A stretch of 64,000 nt of DNA from Phascolarctos cinereus (Eukaryota > Chordata > Mammalia > Diprotodontia > Phascolarctidae). How positions within the stretch are numbered: position 1 is the stretch's first letter; every line of letters begins with the position of its first letter. Position numbers and translations under genes: made by a program. Shown one piece after another: positions 53,317 to 63,927 of this stretch. Under the pieces are notes generated by a model. The model was given only the letters and a program-made list of their open reading frames with translations. It made no database searches and had not been told where the DNA came from. The DNA is taken from assembly GCF_002099425.1 (NCBI RefSeq), contig NW_018343991.1, positions 15,567,001-15,631,000 of the forward strand. The letters are read 5' to 3'.

Positions 53317-53545
53317 TCCACCCTCCCTCCTTCTCTCTCTCTCTGTTTCTCTTTGTCTCTGTCTCTGTCTCTGTCTCCTTCCTTCCTCTCTTCCTTTTTT
53401 TTGGACATGGATAATGTATGACTATATATTTGTAATGAGTTTTGTTTTTCTTGCCTTCTCATTAGGTGGGGTAGTGAGAGAAGGAGGGAGAGAATTTGGA
53501 ATGGAAATAAAATTGAATTAAAAAAAGAAAAAAGAAAAAAATTGT
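52488..53545 (+). mobile_element. L1 3' end in opposite orientation, with a 400-bp pyrimidine tract
   Basis: Plus-strand L1: the end of ORF2 (residues RGKGPICPKIFIEALF, then KELETEGMPIYWEW), then 3' UTR words (GAAATGATGAAGTGGATGGT, GAGCTGATGGACTCAGAGG). A TTTC/TTCC microsatellite follows (52941-53340), then the terminal UTR (TTTGTAATGAGTTTTGTTTT, GAGAATTTGGAATGGAAATA) and an A-rich tail. The same ORF2 segment is also present in the minus L1, so these are two insertions, not one inverted copy. Confidence 0.87.
52941..53340. repeat. (TTTC)n/(TTCC)n/(TTTC)n polypyrimidine array
   Basis: About 400 bp with almost no purines on the plus strand: TTTC 52941-53063, TTCC-rich 53064-53210, TTTC 53211-53315. 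The very long Phe/Leu/Ser and Arg/Lys/Glu frames over it (166-211 residues) are artefacts. Confidence 0.95.
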
Positions 53546-54167
53546 AGAGGAATGTGGATAAGAATCACACAGGATAAGAAGGTGTGGAAGGGTTTTGATC
53601 TGTACCTTTAAAAAGAGTGCCCTCATTGATGGAATAGATCACTCAGTCAATCAATAAGCAGCTATCATGTACCTATATATTCCAGACATTGACTAAGCTA
53701 AACTTTGGGGACACAAAGACAAGATAAATAATTTCCTATCCTCAAGGAGCTTGCATTCTGTTGGAGGAAAACAATAGGTATGTATACACAGAAAATTAAA
53801 TGAGTAAAATGTATTCAAAGAAGACATAAAGTATTTTCTGATTAAGGAAAAAACATTAGCAGAACATCAGAACATGCTTCCTACAGGAAGTGCCAATTAA
53901 ACTGAACTTTAAGGGTATTGATGACTTCCACAGGGCACAGATGAGAAGGGAGCTGATTTTAAGCATTGAGGACAGCTTATGCAAAGGTTCAGAGACAATA
54001 AATTGCATGTCATATCCAGGCAACAGGAAATAGGCCTGTTTGTCTGGAACCATAGTACATGAAGCAGGGGAATGTGAAAGAAGCCTGGAAAGGCTGAATA
54101 CACCCACATTATAAAGGGCTAAAAAGTCAAATAGAAGAGTTTGTATTTTGTCCAAGAGGCAAGAGAG

Positions 54168-54342
54168 AACACTGAAGCTTCTTTTTTTTTTTTGAGGCAA
54201 TAGGGTTAAGTGACTTGCCCAGGGTCACACAGCTAGTGAGTGTTATGTGTCTGAGACTGGATTTGAACTCAGGTCCTCCTGATTCCAAGGCTGAAGCTCT
54301 ATCCACTGTCCCACCTCGCTGCCCCCAACACTGGAGCTTCTT
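54168..54342 (-). repeat. WSINE1-like SINE with target duplication
   Basis: Body 54184-54326, poly(T) to CCACCTCGCTGCCCCC. The flanks AACACTGAAGCTTCTT (54168-54183) and AACACTGGAGCTTCTT (54327-54342) differ at one base. Confidence 0.93.
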
Positions 54343-54454
54343 GAACAAGAGACTATCAGACCTGTACTTTGTGAATAATGCTTTGTCAGCTATGTGCCAA
54401 GTGCATTGGAATGAGAAGAGGCTAAGTGTATGGAGACCAATTAGAAGGCTATTA

Positions 54455-54735
54455 CAATAATCCAGGACAACTAGGTGGCACAGTGGGTAGAGTGTTGGGC
54501 CTGGAGTCATGAAGACCTGAGTTCAAATCTGGCCTCAGACACTTACTAGCTGGGTGATCCTGGGCAAGTCACTTAACCCTGTTTACCTCAGTTTCCTTAT
54601 CTGTAAAATGAGCTGGAGAAAGAAAGGGCACATCACTCCAGGATTTTTGCCAAGAAAACCCTAAGTGGGGTCACCGGGAGTTGGACATGACTGAAAAAGT
54701 GACTGAACAACAGCAAAAAAATCAATAATCCAAGA
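54455..54735 (+). repeat. Mar1-like SINE with target duplication
   Basis: Body 54468-54722, CAACTAGGTGGCACAGTGGG to ACTGAACAACAGCAAAAAAA. The flanks CAATAATCCAGGA (54455-54467) and CAATAATCCAAGA (54723-54735) differ at one base. Inserted in L2. Confidence 0.93.
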
Positions 54736-55639
54736 AAGAAGTAATAGACTGAGATTGGGGCTGTATGAGTGGAAAGGGACAGATGTGGAAGGTATTGGGA
54801 AGTTAGAATCAACAACACTTGTCAACTGATTGGACATGAGGGCTCAGAGAGAAAACAGTAGAGAATGACTCCAAATCAGTGAACCTGGGTGACTGGAAAG
54901 GCAATAGTACCATCAAGAGAAAAAGGGGAGTTAGGAATAGGGGAGGGTGAGTTTCTGGGGAAAGGTCATGAACCCTGGCTTTGATATATTGTGTTTGGGA
55001 TGCTTACGGGGCATTCAGTTGGAGATATCAAAGTGGCAGTTGGTGATGTGAGACCAGAGTTCAGGAGAGACACTGGAGTTGGGTGTATTAAAATTGGAAT
55101 TGACTTGACAGGGATGATAGTTGAACCATAAGATCATAAGATCATAAAAGGAGAGAGTGCAGAGAAAGAAGAAGAGAACGCTCAGGACAGAAACCAGGTG
55201 TATAGCCACCCACAGGGGAAAGGAGTTCAATGATGATGCCAGAAAGAAGACTGAGAAATAATGGCCAGCTAGGTAGGAGGAGAAACATTAGAGAGCATCA
55301 TGAGACATGGAATAGACACCGTCCAAGAGGAGAAGGTGGTGAACAGTGTCAGATTCTAGAGAGTGTTGAAAAAGGATGAAGCCTGAGAAAAAGTGATCAG
55401 ATCTGACAATTAATAGATCATTTTACCCCGGAGAGAAGCAGTTTCAATTGATTAATGAGGTTAGAAGTCAGAGGAGTTGAGAATTGACAAGGAGGTAAGA
55501 AAGTGGAGGCAATAAATGCAGGTGGTTTATTTTTTAGATGTTTGGTTGTAAACAAGAGGAGAGATACAGGATGATAGGGTGGTGGGATAATAGGATCAAA
55601 TCATTTTTTTGTTTGTTTTTAAAGGTTGGGGTTATCTGA

Positions 55640-55955
55640 ATATGCTCTGTGCTCTTTCCCACTTCTGCAGCTAAACTCATGCTGTCCTTATGCCTGGAAT
55701 GGCCTCCCTTCCTCTCTTTTTCTATACTTCAAAACTTAAATCAAATGCCAATTTCTTCACAATAAGTGCCCTGGTGACTTTGTCTTACATTCCTTTAATA
55801 TACTTACCATGATTATTGTGTTTTGGAATTATCTGAGTTTGTATCTTATGCACTAAGAATCATGTTTTATTTAAACTTTCTCCTTCAGTCCTTAATAATT
55901 AGCACAGAGCTCTACACACAATAGAAACTTAATAAATGTTTGTTGAATGAAGAAG
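55640..55955 (+). repeat. L2 LINE 3' end
   Basis: Sense L2: TATGCCTGGAATGGCCTCCC, TTATGCACTAAGAATCATGT, GAAACTTAATAAATGTTTGT. It abuts the 5' side of the antisense L2. Confidence 0.75.
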
Positions 55956-56800
55956 TGAAGGTAAGAAAATGGTAGCTGATAAAAATTTTGTTTGTTTATT
56001 TTTTGTAGCTCACTAAGATTTAGTCCATGGGTCAAAGTTACAAAGCTTGAGAGGAAAACATTGACTCAAGCTGTCATCTTAAAAAAAAATGGACCTATTG
56101 TCTATAATATTTACACCAGGTAAAACTGTCCTTGTACACAGGATGGTTGATGGGCAACATACATTCTTTCATCTATGAGTGAGGTTTTGAATTCACAGGG
56201 TTGTGGATGACTTAGATGACGGAATTCAGAGAAGGCAGCTTGTTTGTGCAAATGGGAAATTTCCTAGGCCTTGGGAAGTCAGAAAGTATGGTTTATCAGC
56301 AGAAGAGTAATAATGCATGGAATGAAATCTTGGGTCCATAGACCCGACTGAAGTTATGGACAGAATGAAAGGCTTGAAAGGATTTTGTGGCTTTAAACAC
56401 AAGGCCTAAATGTTGCTCATTTTTTAGCCATTCTGAGAGATACACCAGCAGGGTCCTGGGTCTGTTTCACTAGGAAAGCTGCCTAGCTTGGATGAGCCCT
56501 GTCAATCAGATAGCCCATGGACACATAAAATGGCTTTTATAGGGACAAGCTACCTCTTGTCATCTTGCTATGTAACTCTGTAACTCAACAAATAGGAGGG
56601 AGACCATGTTCTGAATCCTCTTCTTTTGATCAGTCTTTTGAAGGGCTCTTGCTAACCAATCTCCCACAGGAATCTGCCTTGATTCTCACTATAGTTGAAA
56701 AGCTAAAATGACAAGGATTTTAATGGCCTTAGGATCCTAGAACTGCACAGTCTGAAAGGAACTTAAAACTTACCACTTCTACTCTGATGTCTTTTTATGG
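55956..56800. other. Unique stretch, no gene seen
   Basis: About 840 bp with no repeat family recognised and no open frame of note. Confidence 0.5.
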
Positions 56801-56805
56801 CATGG

Positions 56806-56815
56806 AATAATAATA

Positions 56816-56866
<51 letters not shown>

Positions 56867-57475
56867 CAACAATAATAACAACAACTAACATTTATATAAA
56901 ACACTTACTATGTGCCAGGCACTGTGTTAAGCACTTTACAATTATTAACTCATTTGATCCTCACAACAGCCTTGAGAAGTAGGTATTATCATTATTCCCA
57001 TTTCATAGATGAGGAAACTAGGGCAAACAGAAGTTAAGTGGCTTGCTTAGGGTCACTCAGGAGGGCAGCTAGGTGGCACAGCAACTTGGAGTCAAGAAGA
57101 ATGATCCTCTTGAGTTCAAGTCTGGCCTCAGACACTTACTAGCTGGGTGACCCTGGACAAGTCACTTAACCCTGTTTGCATCAGTTTCCTCATCTATAAA
57201 ATGATCTGCAGAAGGAAATAACAAACCACTCCAGTATCTTTGCCAAGAAAACCACAAATGGAGTCATGAAGAATTGAACATGACTGAAAACAACTGAAGG
57301 AGAAGAACACGAAGAAGAAGAAGAAGAAGAAGAAGAAGAAGAAGAAGAAGAAGAAGAAGAAGAAGAAGAAGAAGAAGGAGAAGAAGACCATGCAGCTAGT
57401 AAATATTTGAGGCCAAATGTGAACAGGGGTCTTCCTAGCTCCAGGTTCTATGCTCTATCAACTGTGCCAAGGAAG
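56806..57475 (-). repeat. THER1 with (AAT)n tail, split by a Mar1 carrying an expanded (GAA)n tail
   Basis: (AAT)n at 56806-56862 is the expanded THER1 tail. THER1 runs 56875-57062 (TACTATGTGCCAGGCACTGT, GATGAGGAAACTAGGGCAAA) and resumes at 57389 (CATGCAGCTAGTAAATATTT). The plus-strand Mar1 at 57063-57300 ends GACTGAAAACAACTGAAGG, after which (GAA)n runs at about 57300-57385. Both SINE tails have become trinucleotide arrays. Confidence 0.88.
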
Positions 57476-57789
57476 TGGCCTTCAACTCTAGTCAGTGGAA
57501 TGTAAGCTCTGGCTCTGTAACCCTACTAAGCTCACTTTGAGTATGAGTTTAGTGGGGGTAATAATATTTTTGTTATCAGCACCAGGAAATACCATTTTTT
57601 AAATCACTACAGCTCATAAAGACCATGACAGATAAAGATCTGAATCTGTGTTGGTCGATGGTGACCCCACACTGACACAATCACAGATCTTTTGAAGTTC
57701 TGAAGAAGCCTTTAGAGATCAAATCCATAACTTTCCAGTTCTCTCTGCTCCTCTGCTGAAGAATCTCTCTGTACTTTTACATGGGAAAG
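57476..57789. other. Unique sequence
   Basis: About 310 bp, nothing recognised. Confidence 0.45.
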
Positions 57790-58030
57790 GAACAAGTCTA
57801 CCATGTGCCAGAGGATTGTGCTAAGTACTTTACAAATATCATCTCATTTGATTCTGACAATAACCCTGGGAGGTGGATGCTATTATTAGCCCCATTTTAC
57901 ATTTGAAAAACTGAGGCAGACACAGGTAAAATGACTTGCCAGGGGGCACACATCAAATGAGTATGTGAGGCTAGATTTGAACTCATGCCTGCAGGCCCAG
58001 CCTTCTACCCTCTGTGGCACCCAGCTGCCT
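57790..58030 (-). repeat. THER1/MIR SINE
   Basis: CATGTGCCAGAGGATTGTGC, ACAATAACCCTGGGAGGTGG and a head ending TGGCACCCAGCTGCC. Confidence 0.82.
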
Positions 58031-59423
58031 CTTTGGGATGCCTGCTTTCAGTGATGATAAAGCATTGGATCCACCCCAACTGGTCTTATTTCAACAGGAA
58101 GGGCAGAGGTAGATTTTATTGATCCTTCCATCCTGTGCTATCTCCCTGTTTCTCATCACCCCTGGGAAAGGTATCTTTGTTATGACTGAAGTCCAGATGG
58201 AGCAGTCGTGATACAAAAGAATATAGATAAGATAAAAAAACTGACAGGCTGCACTTCTGTATTCTGCTGCTTCGGCTGACGACTGCCAGCCAGAAAGTCT
58301 GTCTTGCTTGAATTTTGACAAGGCGTCAAGTGACTGATTACTGCAGTGATATACCAGGACACTTTCTCATTGTACTCAGTTTCCCATTTCTTGTCCCCGA
58401 CCTTTTCCTCTCATTAGGAATTTAGAGGCTACATGAATTCAGTTCTCCCAGTCAGTGTCCCCGATCCCTTCTGACCCAGCCTGCCTTTATCTCAGTCCCA
58501 GTTAATTTTTCCAGGTTAGCTCAGTCAAAAACAGATCAAGAGAAAGCTGTGGTCAGACCTGTGCCTTGCCCCTCTCTTTGGAGCTGGCTCGCCTTTCAGG
58601 CCTTCCTCCACAGTCCTCAGGAGGGATGAGGGCAAGTCACTGGTGTTTCTTGAAGTGGCAGAGAAGGGAGGAAAGTTAATTAATGTGTGAGATGGAATTG
58701 TCCTCTCTGACTCCTTAGCATGCTTTTGTTTGTAACTGGTTTTGATTAAATTTTCCTGGGTTCCAGTCGCCCCCAAGTGTCACACCCCACCGCCTCCACC
58801 ACAGCCTTCCTTCCTGATCCAAGTACACAGTAGAGCTGGAAAAGCTCTTGTTTTCTGGTGCCTTGATATTTCACTAGAGATGGAATAAAGTAGAGAGAGA
58901 GTAACCTTTCCCTCAGCTGTTAGGCCTGGTTTGGGGGAAGAGCCCCAATATCTGGACTCCAGTCTAAACCCGAGAGCAGGAGGTATCTACTGGATTTGCT
59001 TAGAAACAAAAATCTTCATTTACAAATGTAGATCTGGAGGGATTTTTTTCCCAGTTATTTAACCTGTACAGTACAATTAGGTTCATTTACTTCCTATAAA
59101 TAGGACCCTGGGCTTTGCTGCCTGGATAGCACAACACCAGGGGGTGGGTGACTCCAGTAATGGCACAGCGTACCATTTATGTGTCCTGTCTTTCTTTGGG
59201 TTCTAATAGGATATTCCAGAAGAGGCTCTATCTGCTATGTGGGATGTGGGAGCTGCTCAGCTGGGCAGCCTCCAAAACTATGCATTCCGGGAGGAGGGTG
59301 AAGGGCGTCTACCCCAAGCATTTGAAGACTACCCTGATAGAATGGGCACATGAGAACAGTTTGTTCCAATGGGTTATGAAGGTGGAGGAAGCAGGTGCTG
59401 TGGAGTGCTTAGAGCTTGTCTAG
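58031..59423. other. Unique stretch with a TATA-like motif
   Basis: About 1.4 kb repeat-poor. TCCTATAAATAGGAC at 59092-59106 is a good TATA-box match. The 91-codon plus frame starting at 59148 has no recognised domain and no supporting exons. Confidence 0.45.
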
Positions 59424-59612
59424 ACATTGAAGATGCCAAGGTCATCCACTGCATCCCAGGCCATCACCAGTCATCTTGACTTTTGTCTTGCCGCTGGAAT
59501 GTGATGATTATGGAAGACAGAGTAAAGCTGATGACGTCATGCAACTCTGCCTCACTTAAACTATGCACAAGTTAAAAGACATCACCCATACCATTGTACT
59601 ATTTTTACCTAC
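59424..59612 (+). repeat. RTE-associated repeat
   Basis: GGTCATCCACTGCATCCCAG, CCATCACCAGTCATCTTGAC and CAACTCTGCCTCACTTAAAC pair block by block with 41655-41990. Probably a 3' end or SINE mobilised by RTE machinery. The terminal GAATGAAGGACA motif is missing here. Confidence 0.6.
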
Positions 59613-59619
59613 TTCAAAG

Positions 59620-60420
59620 TCCTGTGGCAATGGGCAAGTGACAAAGAAGCAGATGCAGATAAATTGGGAGCTGCGGTCACAACTCTAGATGCAGGAGGCT
59701 CAGGTCATAGAGTTGTCTTTTTATTGGACTGAAGCAGCAATGGGATTCGGCAGCCCCTTGGGTGTCTGAGCACCCTTTTAAAAACACCGCACTGCTTACC
59801 ACCTGGTGTGAGGAAGGGGCTAGAAGAGATGCCCTAAAAATCATCTGCTTCACCTATTCTAACCCTGGCCTGCTTACCATGGCAGGCAGGGTTCCTGCCC
59901 TGTGGTTAAAACACAAAAAAAATATACAAAAACTTTTGTGAATATGATTCCACACTCCATTGGTGCATAGGATGTGTGAATGCTATGGACAACATGAAAT
60001 CCATTAGACCTGAAAGATGAACAGCTCTTGTTGCAAGAGAACTTGGTAGACACGGCATCCAAATAGCAGCACTGAGTGAAACAAAGCTGGCAAATGAAGG
60101 CCAGCTTACCAAAGCTGGAACTGGATGCATGTTTTTCTGGAGTGGCCAGAGACAACAAATGTTTATGCCTCCCAAAAGAAGTGGATGATAGGCTCCTGAT
60201 GGATGCAGGAAAGTGCCATGCCACCATCATTAGTGTGTATATTTCTACCACGATGAACCTCAATGAGCAAAAAAAAAAACAACCTTTGTGAAGACCTAGA
60301 GACCCTCATCATCGACGTGCTGAAAGAGGATAAGCTTGTAATTCTGGGCGACTTTAATGTGAGAGGAGGCACAATCATCTGACATGGCAAGGAGTCCTTG
60401 GGAGGAATGGAGTTGGAAAC
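59620..60420 (+). pseudogene. RTE-clade LINE 5' part with endonuclease remnant
   Basis: RTE/Bov-B LINEs encode an APE-type endonuclease and reverse transcriptase. The 5' leader is recognisable (CTGCTTACCACCTGGTGTGA, CCCTGGCCTGCTTACCATGG, CCACACTCCATTGGTGCATA). The endonuclease follows: RTALVARELGRHGIQIAALS-ETKLANEGQL holds the catalytic-type Glu at 60078-60080, and VILGDFN at about 60338-60357 is the conserved GDFN box. At least one internal deletion and several frame breaks are present. Sequence ends at ATGGAGTTGGAAAC. The RT domain and 3' end are absent, unusual because LINEs normally lose the 5' end. Confidence 0.82.
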
Positions 60421-60714
60421 AAATAAAACAAAATTTAAACTGAAAGCAATCCAAATGTACAACAATAAATTATGACATTATTCAATTAAAATTGTAACTG
60501 TGAAGACTTCAAAGAAACCTGGAAAGACTTTTATGAAATAATGCAAAGAAAGATAAGCACCACGAAGCACATATTATCACCATCATGTGAAGAAAAGTAA
60601 GAATGGATAAAGAATTTTGATGAAGATTGAATGCACACGTGTATCCATCCACTCAACCCTCTTCCTCCGCCCCAACCCTGTAACTCCAACACACTCATGC
60701 ACATACACACACAC

Positions 60715-60755
<41 letters not shown>

Positions 60756-61275
60756 TGTGGTAGAGAAATGTATTAGGATTAATAGAGAATTAGGTGGGAA
60801 CAGGCAGAGGGAAGAGAGAAGTTCAAGAGGGAGAATGGAATGACAGAGGGAATTGTCACAATCAAAACATATTTAACTGTAGAAGATTCACTTTAAGGGA
60901 AATTAAAAGGCAATTAAGAAATAGTGAGACCCAACAACTTAAACTGGGCTTGGGTGAAGGGTGGGAGAACAAAGGAGCATGATCAGATTATTCCAAATAG
61001 AAATAATTAATATTAATCACTACTCCTTTCTTTCAGTACCCTTTCTTTCTTTGAAAAGGGAGGGGAATGGTGGAGGAGGGGAAAGAAAAGAAGAATTGTA
61101 CTATGAAATGATACAAGAAAAAACACCAATACCCATAACTCTGAACATGAATGTGATGAACTCACTCATGAAATACATGAAGATGGCAAAATGGATTAGA
61201 AAGCAGAATCCAGCTGTATGTTGTTTAGAAGAAAAACACTTAAAACATAGAGATTTGCAGAGTTAAGATGGTTGT
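60421..61275 (+). repeat. L1 fragments out of order, with (CA)n
   Basis: 60490-60605 resembles L1 3' UTR (AACCTGGAAAGACTTTTATG). 60716-60752 is (CA)n. 60755-61275 leads into the ORF2 start: residues PITLNMNVMNSL then KWIRKQNPAVCCLEEKHLKH, matching human TLNINGLNSP and SWIKSQDPSVCCIQETHL. The 3' piece lies upstream of the 5' piece, so these are separate fragments or a rearranged copy. Confidence 0.7.
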
Positions 61276-61680
61276 TATGCAGATTTATTTATGGGAGGGT
61301 TTTATGACAATGATTCAGAATCAGTTCATGGCTACCAGAAAAATATAGAATGATTATTAGTAAAGATCCTGGATTTATTCCTCAATGAAGATTATCATTG
61401 CATTGTAGAAAATGAAACATATCACTGTAGGCTATGCAAACTTAGCACTTACCAGATATGTAAAAGGACATAATCAGGTGACCAGAATTAGACACCACAG
61501 GCTTACAATTCTTCATAAATTATTGGACAATAGATCCCTGGACTAAATACAAACCCCTAAATATCTTTGAGAATTTAGAATATAAACTCCTGGCATTGGA
61601 GCATCATAACAGAAAGAACCATTACCCACAACTGTCTGAGCTAGTATTGTTATATAAATATTTAAGAACCATTTAAAAAA
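61276..61680 (+). other. Unclassified sequence with zinc-finger-like reading, copy A
   Basis: From about 61360 one frame reads ILDLFLNEDYHCIVENETYH then CRLCKL. After a shift it continues YVKGHNQVTRIRHHRLTILH and KLLD, a C-x2-C ... H ... H layout like a single zinc finger. About 230 bp (61430-61670) pairs with 63535-63760. Possibly a decayed exon, processed pseudogene or unknown transposon ORF. I do not recognise it. Confidence 0.4.
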
Positions 61681-61686
61681 TACATG

Positions 61687-61916
61687 TTGCGTGGATAGAG
61701 TGTCGGACATATCTTCGTGAGTACAAATCTGGCCTTAGACATTTAATAGCTATGTGACCTTGGACAATTCACTTAATCTGTTTTCCTCAGTTTCCTCATC
61801 TGTAAAATAAGCTGAAGAAGGAAATGGCAGATCACTCCAGTATCTGTGCCAAGAAAGCTGCAAATGGGGTCACGAAGAGTAGGACATGACTGAAATGACT
61901 GAACAGCAAATAATAG
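61687..61916 (+). repeat. Mar1-like CORE-SINE
   Basis: 5'-shortened plus copy (GCGTGGATAGAGTGTCGGAC) through GACTGAAATGACTGAACAGC. Confidence 0.88.
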
Positions 61917-62139
61917 AAGCTATAATAGTTCATATTCTCCTGAGTTACCGATTCAGTGTTGCCTTCATAGAGGGTGATACTTCCTGCAACTACAACACTG
62001 CTCAGACTAAAAGATAACTACTGACAGATCGTGAATTGGAAAGAACCATGAAAAGAGCTGTGTTAAACATGGACCTTGTGAGTGATTTGGACAGTATGGG
62101 CTTGAGGTGAAAGTGACATGGATGCTCAGAAGTTCGCAG

Positions 62140-63101
62140 TACCTTTACTTTTCTTTGAAATATTTACTTCATTTATTTTTTATCATTCTTTTTCTTAAAA
62201 TTTTGAGTTCCAAATTCTCTCCCTCCCTCCTACCCATCGCCCATCTACTGAGAAGACAAGAAATATGATATAAATTACATGTGTAAAAAATCATATACAA
62301 CATATGTCCATATTAGCCATATCATGCAAGAAGCACAAGAAAAATAAAATGAGAAAACTACACCTCGGTTTGCAATAAGAATCTGTTAGTACTTTCTCTG
62401 GAGGTAGGATACATGAGTCCTTTGAAATTTTCTTGGGTCCTTGTATTGATCAGAATAGCTAAATCTTTCACAGTTGATCATTGTTAAAATATTGCTGTTA
62501 TGGTGTATAATGATCTCTCAATTCTTCTACTTCATTTTGCATCAGTTCACATAGGTCTTTCCACATTTTTCTGAAACTGTCTCCCTCATCATTTCCCATA
62601 GCACAATAGTATTCCAACACAGTTGTATGCCACAACTTGTTCGGCCATTCCCCAATTGATGGATGTTCTCTCAGTTTCTAATTCTTTGCCACCACAAAAA
62701 GAGTTGCTATAAATATTTTTGTCCATGTAGGTCCTTTTCCTTTTTCTCTGATCTCTGTGATACAGATCTAGTAGTGATATTGCTAGGTCAAACGGTATGC
62801 ACAGTTTTATAGCCCTTTAAGTGTAGTTCCAAATTGCTCTCCAGAATGGGTGGATCAGTTCACAACTTCACTAGCAGTTCATTAGTGTACATATTTTCCC
62901 CTCCTCCATTCTTAATTTGTCATTTCTGATAGGCATGAGATAGTACCTCAGAGCTATTTTAATTTGCATTTCTCTAATCAATAGTGATTTAGAACATGTT
63001 TTTCCATATGACTATAGGTAGCTTTAATGGCTTCTTCTGAAAACTGCCTGCTCCTATCCCTTGACAATTTATCAACTGGGGAATGAGTGCCTTTACTTTC
63101 C
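62140..63101 (-). mobile_element. 5'-truncated L1, about 930 bp, with target duplication
   Basis: Minus-strand L1 3' end at 62154-63087, colinear with the 15515-16330 part of the internally deleted L1 (GTGTAGTTCCAAATTGCTCT, GTGATTTAGAACATGTTTTT, AACTGCCTGCTCCTATCCC). TACCTTTACTTTTC (62140-62153) and TGCCTTTACTTTCC (63088-63101) flank it. Confidence 0.87.
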
Positions 63102-63534
63102 AAGGAGATTATGATGGTGATAGGTTATTGTTTTATATTTTAAGTATCTGTTGACACAAGCTTGTAAGTCCTTTTTGTTTTACGTATTTCTTTTGTGGCA
63201 GAGGAAATAATTATCCTACACCTGACATTTCTTTCGAACATTGGATGTTTTCTATAAGGGGCTCTTTTATCCACTTTTGGATTGTAAGTTATACTCTAAT
63301 AGAATGTAAGCTTCTTGAGGGCAAATGCTACTTCATCTTTGTCTTTATATTTCTGACACAGAACCTGGTACCTAGCAGGCACTTAATGAGTCATTACTTG
63401 CTTGATTTATTTATTAAACTTTGTTTAGAGATTTTCTCTAGCACTCTGCTAGGAGCATAATGAGCCAGAGAATGTAAGAAATGTTGGACTCTCCATGTAA
63501 GTCCAGAGCAGGAGCCTCTTATAGGAAGGCATCC
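63102..63534 (+). repeat. L2 3' end in unique sequence
   Basis: 63280-63425 is a sense L2 end (GAATGTAAGCTTCTTGAGGG, CTAGCAGGCACTTAATGAGT). The flanks are unassigned. Confidence 0.65.
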
Positions 63535-63760
63535 ACAGGTCACACAAAAACTTTTCACCTACCAAATAGCTACAGAAACATTCTCAGGAGGCCAGAATCA
63601 GAGACCAGGAGTTCACTATTCTACATAAACTAACATGAGAAATCCTTATATTGAAATTCGAACTTCAAAATAACCTTGAGAATTTTACAAATAAACCATA
63701 CTGGAACCAAAGTATTATCACGGTGAAGCTATCATCTATGATTTCCTGGACATAACATTG
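63535..63760 (+). other. Unclassified sequence, copy B
   Basis: Aligns with 61430-61670 at roughly 65-70% by eye: ACCTACCAAATA, GGCCAGAATCAGAGACC, ATTCTACATAAAC, CCTTGAGAATTT. One frame near its end reads YYHGEAIIYDFLDITLTHK. Same direction as copy A, about 2.1 kb away. Confidence 0.4.
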
Positions 63761-63782
63761 ACACACAAGAATTTAAAACAAA

Positions 63783-63927
63783 CTTTTTTTGGAGGGAGTC
63801 AATTGTGGTTAAGTGACTTGCCCAGGGTCTTACAGCTTGTAAGTGTCAAGTGTCTGAGGCTGGTTTTGAACTCAGGTCCTTCTGACTCCAGAGGAGGTGT
63901 TCCATCCACTGTACTACCTACTTGCCC
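63783..63927 (-). repeat. WSINE1-like SINE
   Basis: Short T-run, AGTCAATTGTGGTTAAGTGA, TTGTAAGTGTCAAGTGTCTG and a decayed ACTACCTACTTGCCCC head. Confidence 0.85.

Larger units (their letters stand above)
53645..55630 (-). repeat. Longest L2 in the window, with two SINE insertions
   Basis: Antisense L2 in consensus order: CAGTCAATCAATAAGCAGCT (terminus), GAAAGAAGCCTGGAAAGGCT, GAGTTTGTATTTTGTCCAAG, then after a SINE GGAGCTTCTTGAACAAGAGA, TTAGAAGGCTATTACAATAA. After a second SINE come CACTTGTCAACTGATTGGAC, GAACCTGGGTGACTGGAAAG, GCATTCAGTTGGAGATATCA, CAGAGTTCAGGAGAGACACT and GAACAGTGTCAGATTCTAGA. About 1.6 kb of L2 sequence survives, reaching into the RT domain. No open frame remains. Confidence 0.85.

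Noticed and set aside
52886-53521. Open frames of 166-211 residues, the longest in the window
   Set aside because: They are translations of TTTC/TTCC repeats (Phe-Leu-Ser and the complementary Arg-Lys-Glu), with only short L1-derived ends.
50535-53545. Single L1 inverted by twin priming
   Set aside because: Both halves contain the same ORF2 C-terminal segment and each has its own 3' UTR, so two insertions are required.
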